Positions 60,382 through 64,000 of a DNA stretch of 64,000 nt are shown here, piece by piece. The notes beneath the pieces were generated by a model, which saw only the letters and a program-made list of their open reading frames with translations, made no database searches and had not been told where the DNA came from. Origin of the DNA: UBA4742 sp037138595. GTDB lineage: Bacteria; Actinomycetota; Acidimicrobiia; Acidimicrobiales; Acidimicrobilacustridaceae. A program made the translations under genes and the position numbers. Within the stretch, counting starts at the first letter, position 1, and every line of letters starts with the position of its first letter. Where the stretch lies: the NCBI GenBank assembly GCA_037138595.1, contig JBAXIB010000008.1, positions 45,580 through 109,579 on the forward strand, given 5' to 3'.

Positions 60382-61452
60382 CTATGAGTGGGAAACGAAT
60401 GGAAGCTTCACCACGGTTGCTGTGACCAGATCGCCGCGAATGTCGATACTGAGTTCATCACCGATTTGCACATCAGGCGGGACGAACGCCAACGCAATCC
60501 CGTGCCCGAGTTCGGGGGAGAAATTTCCACTGGTGATGACGCCAACGTTTTCGCCATTCCGCAACACCGACTGATCTGCTCGGGGTGGCCGGCGGCCTTC
60601 GACTGATAAACCTCGAAGTCGTCGTGGGATGCCACGCTCTCGCTCTGCCGCTAGCGCGGCATGGCCTCGAAAATCCCCTTTGTCCCATCGCACAACCCAG
60701 CCGAGACCAGCTTGTAGCGACGTGATCCCGGGACCCAGTTCATGCCCATGCAGCGGCAGGCCGGCTTCTAGGCGAAGCGTGTCGCGAGCACCTAAACCAG
60801 CCGGCACAACACCTACTTCCAGCAACTCGGTCCATAAATCGATCGCACCCGCAACCGGTACTGCGATCTCGAGTCCTTCCTCGCCGGTGTAGCCAGTGCC
60901 AGCCACAACCACATCAAACCCATTATGGACAACCGTTGCAATATCGAATCGCTCAACACCGGCAGCAGCCGGGTTAATGAGCCTCACAAGCGAGCGCGCT
61001 TGTGGACCTTGCACCGCGATAATCGCTCGAGTCGATGTGACATCTACGATGCTCAGGTCACCATCGCCAGCAAGTGCACTTGTGACACGATCAGTATTCG
61101 AAGCGTTCGGCATCACATCAAATACTTCGGGGGCAACCCACCACACAATAATGTCGTCGATCACTGATGCGTCAGCATCGTCAAGGAGATGGGTGTACTG
61201 GGCTCGACCAGGGTGGATGCGGCCTAGGTCGTTGGTGAACGCAAGCTGCAAGCGATGAAAAGCATCTGGCCCTTCAACTCGAACTGTTCCCAGATGGCTT
61301 ACGTCGAACGCAACTGCACCGTGTCGACAAGCCCGGTGCTCCTCCAGAGTCCCGCCGGGATAGCTCAATGGCATGTCCCATCCCCCGAAGGGAACCATTT
61401 TCGCATCGAGCGAACGGTGGGCAGCGTCAAGCGGAGAAAGTCGCGGCGTCAT
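60382..61452 (-). CDS. gcvT: Aminomethyltransferase, glycine cleavage T-protein
   Basis: 356 residues: HRSLDAKMVPFGGWDMPLSY, FDVSHLGTVRVEGPDA, GTGYTGEEGLEI, and the catalytic Asp in GLGARDTLRLEAGLPLHGHEL. It releases ammonia from the aminomethyl-lipoyl GcvH and makes methylene-tetrahydrofolate. TACGAT 6 bases upstream indicates a leaderless start of its own; there is no riboswitch, so it is not tied to the glycine signal that controls gcvP. Confidence 0.95.
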   Translation of the reverse strand: MTPRLSPLDAAHRSLDAKMVPFGGWDMPLSYPGGTLEEHRACRHGAVAFDVSHLGTVRVEGPDAFHRLQLAFTNDLGRIHPGRAQYTHLLDDADASVIDDIIVWWVAPEVFDVMPNASNTDRVTSALAGDGDLSIVDVTSTRAIIAVQGPQARSLVRLINPAAAGVERFDIATVVHNGFDVVVAGTGYTGEEGLEIAVPVAGAIDLWTELLEVGVVPAGLGARDTLRLEAGLPLHGHELGPGITSLQAGLGWVVRWDKGDFRGHAALAAERERGIPRRLRGLSVEGRRPPRADQSVLRNGENVGVITSGNFSPELGHGIALAFVPPDVQIGDELSIDIRGDLVTATVVKLPFVSHS

Positions 61453-61458
61453 CTACTA

Positions 61459-61464
61459 ATCGTA
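61459..61464 (-). promoter_or_regulatory. Candidate leaderless -10 (TACGAT) for gcvT
   Basis: On the minus strand TACGAT ends 6 bases before ATG 61452; no ribosome binding site. Confidence 0.5.
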
Positions 61465-61492
61465 GTTCGGCCCCTGCAGGTCCCGAACCGTC

Positions 61493-62266
61493 CTAATGTG
61501 GCGATGGAGCGAGTGGCCCGATGGCCGACAAGCGCTCGACATGCGAAGCCGCAACCTCGACATCGGGCCGTGATGCACCCCATCCAACTAAGAGGTCAGC
61601 CGTCAATGCACGCGCCAAGTGCTGAGCGCGAAACAGGTGGCGATTCAATGGGCCGAGATTGTCGACCAAAAGCACACCATTGAGTGCGGTAATCCAACGG
61701 ACTACTCGTTCGTGTTGGTTATCCACCTCGAGAATACCCGCGCCGGTCGCCACCGTGAGGAGTTCGATCGGCTCCGCGAAGAGTCGCTCAAGCACGGAAA
61801 GCGCTTCTTTGGTCTCGTCTGTCTCGGTGAATGTGACCGGCTCCGAAAGCAACAAGCGTTGAAGGTGAAATTCATCCGCGAAAACCACCGAGGCGGCGGT
61901 CAAAAAGCCGCCGAAGGCTTCAAGCTGAACCAGCATCACTAAATCTTCATCAACTGCTTCTGCCTGCAGAAACTCGTCCCATCCGGCACGCGCCATGAGA
62001 TATGAGGCACGCAAGGTATCGACCGCTTGCTCTTGGAGCGCAGCGAGCAACGCTGACTTCGAACGGAAATAGCCGTAGATGGTTCCGACTGCACAATCAA
62101 GTTCCTCGGCAACCGCGACCATCGTGACGCCACGCAGTCCCTCCCGATCAATGATGCGTCCCGCTGCATCAATGAACCGTTGCCGCTTCGCCTCATGGGC
62201 TCGGGCAATTCGGTCATCGGCAACCACCCGCAACTGAACCATATTCAGATTATGAACGACATTCAT
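61493..62266 (-). CDS. TetR family transcriptional regulator
   Basis: 257 residues (or 249 from ATG 62242). The N-terminal helix-turn-helix spans about residues 25-75 (RFIDAAGRIIDREGLRGVTM, VAEELDCAVGTIYGYFRSKS). The ligand domain is unrecognised. Between it and the divergent DUF385 gene an imperfect inverted repeat ATTCA-N5-TGAAC (62243-62257) may be the operator. It ends 41 bases before gcvT in the same direction, so the two could share a transcript. Confidence 0.88.
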   Translation of the reverse strand: MNVVHNLNMVQLRVVADDRIARAHEAKRQRFIDAAGRIIDREGLRGVTMVAVAEELDCAVGTIYGYFRSKSALLAALQEQAVDTLRASYLMARAGWDEFLQAEAVDEDLVMLVQLEAFGGFLTAASVVFADEFHLQRLLLSEPVTFTETDETKEALSVLERLFAEPIELLTVATGAGILEVDNQHERVVRWITALNGVLLVDNLGPLNRHLFRAQHLARALTADLLVGWGASRPDVEVAASHVERLSAIGPLAPSPH

Positions 62267-62311
62267 TTCTTGATGGTGGATGCCCAGTTTCCCTCAGGTA
62301 CGCCACTCTCC

Positions 62312-62317
62312 TACCCT
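62312..62317 (+). promoter_or_regulatory. Candidate leaderless -10 (TACCCT) for the DUF385 gene
   Basis: TACCCT ends exactly 6 bases before ATG 62324; no ribosome binding site. It fixes the start among several in-frame codons. Confidence 0.5.
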
Positions 62318-62323
62318 GACCAC

Positions 62324-62752
62324 ATGCCAAAGAGCAAGGACGTCATCGTCAAAGCCGTCACCACCATGCACCGCTGGATGTACAAGGGTTCTAGTGGCCG
62401 TATTCTCTCAACGGGAGGAGGCATGCCAGTGGTTGTTCTGACCACCATCGGCCGAAAGACCGGCCAGCGGCGCCAGACCATGCTCACTGCGCCTCTCGTT
62501 AATGACGACCGGATCGTTTTAGTCGGCAGCTATGGCGGAGACGATCGCCATCCAGCGTGGTTGCTGAATCTCCGAGATAACCCCGCCGTTGAAGTGGACT
62601 CCCAAGGCTCGAAGCGGTCCATGACAGCCCGCATCGCCAACGCGACCGAACGGCAGGAACTTTGGCCCCAGGTGGTCGCGGTCAATCCCGGGTATGCCGG
62701 CTATCAGGAAAAGACCGACCGAGAAATTCCAGTGGTCATCGTCGAGCCATAG
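62324..62752 (+). CDS. DUF385 / F420-dependent nitroreductase-like (FDOR-A, Ddn family)
   Basis: 142 residues with the split-barrel fold: VVLTTIGRKTGQRRQTMLTAPL, VLVGSYGGDDRHPAWLLNLR, NPAVEVD. The GRKTGQ-R and HPAWYLNL-type motifs are those of Ddn-like deazaflavin-dependent reductases, which reduce quinones or nitro-compounds with F420H2. It fits the FbiC gene in this window. It is divergent from TetR, which may repress it. Confidence 0.9.
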   Translation: MPKSKDVIVKAVTTMHRWMYKGSSGRILSTGGGMPVVVLTTIGRKTGQRRQTMLTAPLVNDDRIVLVGSYGGDDRHPAWLLNLRDNPAVEVDSQGSKRSMTARIANATERQELWPQVVAVNPGYAGYQEKTDREIPVVIVEP

Positions 62753-62761
62753 CCCTCGAGA

Positions 62762-63235
62762 TTAGATTCCTATGGCCGCTTTCATCGTCGTGACTTCAGA
62801 CCGTTCTGGCCGGAACTCGACAATTCGAGCATCAATTTCGTCAACGACATTTGCAAGGGCCAAGACGTTCAGTACCCCTTGGCCTTTTTGTACCAGATCG
62901 ATGAGTTCTCCCCCATCGCTGACCAAGACCGCTTGATTACCCTGGATCACCAAATTGGCTGATGCGACGTCTTCGCCCAGGTTGTCCTGAAGATACTGAA
63001 AGACCTCTCGCACCGATTCGAGTTTGATTCCTGCGTCCAGCAAGGATTTGATTACCTTAAGTTCAAGCAGGTCACGATAGGAATAGCGTCGTCGACTCCC
63101 GGAACCTGTCGCGTCACAAAGTGAAGGACGCACCAATTCGGTTCGGGCCCAGTAATCGAGCTGACGGTAGGTGATCCCTACGATCTCAGCGGTTCGTGCG
63201 CCGCTGTAACCATCAGATTTGCTGCGATCCAACAT
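62762..63235 (-). CDS. MerR-family regulator (Rv1828/Rv1830-like)
   Basis: 157 residues. The winged helix-turn-helix is at the N-terminus (GARTAEIVGITYRQLDYWAR; GSGSRRRYSYRDLLELKVIK), followed by a dimerisation helix and an effector-like region without cysteines. This subgroup is conserved in actinobacteria next to the DUF151 protein and near garA and gcv genes, as it is here near gcvP/gcvT. A purine-rich AGAGAG and GGGAT lie before the ATG. Confidence 0.88.
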   Translation of the reverse strand: MLDRSKSDGYSGARTAEIVGITYRQLDYWARTELVRPSLCDATGSGSRRRYSYRDLLELKVIKSLLDAGIKLESVREVFQYLQDNLGEDVASANLVIQGNQAVLVSDGGELIDLVQKGQGVLNVLALANVVDEIDARIVEFRPERSEVTTMKAAIGI

Positions 63236-63434
63236 GATCCCTGCTCTCTGGAGTCAACGACGACTCGCGATGGGCCCTTCAATGTCGAAGGTGGCCCGGA
63301 TAACTGAATGTGAACCTTCAACCTCAAGTTGCGGATAACCGTGGCGTAGTTACATGCATGTGAGGCGAAGGTAGAGGGTAACCAGCGCCACGGCCGAAGT
63401 CAACGAAAGCGGGTCGACGCCGATGAGGTCGTTA

Positions 63435-63917
63435 TCAGGACTCGAAATCTTCCGGGTTGACTTGATCGATGAACTCTCGGAACTGCTCAACGACGTCTTC
63501 GCTCTCAGTTTCATCGTCAACGATGTATCCAGCTTCATCGATCACTGATTCAGCGACGAACACCGGCGCATCAGCACGCAATGCGAGGGCGATCCCGTCG
63601 GACGGTCGGCATGTGATTTGCGTTATCTGGCCACCATGTTCGACGTGCATCTCAGCATAAAATGTGCCGTTCTCGAGCGCAGTCACATCGAGCCGAACCA
63701 TCATCGCATCGAGCGCATCAAGGAGGTTCCGCATCAAATCGTGAGTCATCGGCCGGGGGGTAGATACCTCATCGAGAGCCAATGCGATTGCGGTTGCCTC
63801 GGGACCCCCAATAAAAATCGGGAGCATTCGATTCGCACCCCCGACCTCGCGCAATAACACGATTGGGGTATTGCTCGGGAGTTCAACCCGAACACCGACG
63901 ATCTGCATCTCAATCAC
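63435..63917 (-). CDS. Bifunctional nuclease family protein (DUF151)
   Basis: 160 residues: MQIVGVRVEL at the start, VGGANRMLPIFIGGPEATAIAL, RPMTHDLMRNLLDAL, SRPSDGIALALRADAPV-type region and an acidic tail. Plant homologues are nucleases; the bacterial role is unsettled. TATCGT exactly 6 bases before GTG 63917 supports that start; ATG 63908 is the alternative. Next to MerR, 199 bases apart. Confidence 0.88.
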   Translation of the reverse strand: MIEMQIVGVRVELPSNTPIVLLREVGGANRMLPIFIGGPEATAIALALDEVSTPRPMTHDLMRNLLDALDAMMVRLDVTALENGTFYAEMHVEHGGQITQITCRPSDGIALALRADAPVFVAESVIDEAGYIVDDETESEDVVEQFREFIDQVNPEDFES

Positions 63918-63923
63918 TTCAGC

Positions 63924-63929
63924 ACGATA
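63924..63929 (-). promoter_or_regulatory. Candidate leaderless -10 (TATCGT) for the DUF151 gene
   Basis: On the minus strand TATCGT ends 6 bases before GTG 63917; no ribosome binding site. Confidence 0.45.
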
Positions 63930-64000
63930 GCCCGATGCCCAGAAAGTCCGATACCCGGTACCCCGAGAAACCTGAAAACCGCCGACAACGGCCGTCATCA

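Noticed and set aside
1..64000. CRISPR arrays, tRNA or rRNA genes, insertion sequences, prophage or integrase genes
   Set aside because: Looked for direct-repeat arrays, cloverleaf-like tRNA ends and transposase motifs; none was seen.

Overview
The window is chromosomal DNA from a free-living actinobacterium, most likely of the class Acidimicrobiia (Ilumatobacter-like). This is inferred from gene content: a complete Pup-proteasome locus, F420 biosynthesis (fbiC), PafB/PafC, HelY beside the Tat genes, MarP, and several small actinobacterial zinc-ribbon proteins. No database search was possible. I see no insertion sequence, phage, tRNA, rRNA or CRISPR array; nearly all of the window is tightly packed core and central-metabolism genes.

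Layout. 1-5.7 kb: the end of ribonuclease D, a GH13 alpha-glucosidase, the GTPase TypA and small hypothetical genes. 5.7-12.1 kb: a minus-strand run tkt-tal-pgl-fbiC (pentose phosphate pathway plus the F420 chromophore synthase). 12.1-18.6 kb: a FIST protein, a TetR regulator, a GH84 beta-N-acetylglucosaminidase facing a two-subunit ADP-forming acyl-CoA synthetase, and a LonN-domain protein. 18.8-22.9 kb: an operon of three small membrane proteins, a ubiquitin-like sulfur carrier, a TtuA tRNA thiolase, TrmI and a MarP protease, mostly joined by 4-base overlaps. 24.3-35 kb: arc-dop-pup-prcB-prcA, then a divergent flavin oxidoreductase/Gfo-Idh pair, then pafA-pafB-pafC. 35-41.8 kb: signal peptidase I, GDPD, Tat translocase, HelY and a diacylglycerol-kinase-like stand-alone domain. 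41.8-53.6 kb: an M20 peptidase, a double-length ThyX-like protein, and mixed metabolic and hypothetical genes. 53.6-64 kb: a secreted protein under a cobalamin riboswitch, an aldolase/LLM pair, gcvP under a glycine riboswitch with gcvT convergent to it, TetR, an F420-type DUF385 protein, and MerR/DUF151.

Themes. (1) Protein turnover: ARC, the 20S subunits, Pup (already ending in Glu), Dop, PafA and the PafBC regulators are all present. (2) tRNA T-loop chemistry: a TtuB-like carrier, TtuA (whose cysteines fall at the same residue numbers as I recall for the Thermus enzyme) and TrmI form one operon, suggesting linked s2T54 and m1A58 modification in what looks like a non-thermophile. (3) F420: FbiC plus two LLM-family enzymes and one DUF385 protein. 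(4) Transcription grammar: many genes without a Shine-Dalgarno have a TANNNT hexamer exactly 6 bases (sometimes 7-10) before the start codon, which indicates leaderless mRNAs and fixes several start codons. At two divergent gene pairs one TANNNTA heptamer appears to serve as the -10 element for both strands.
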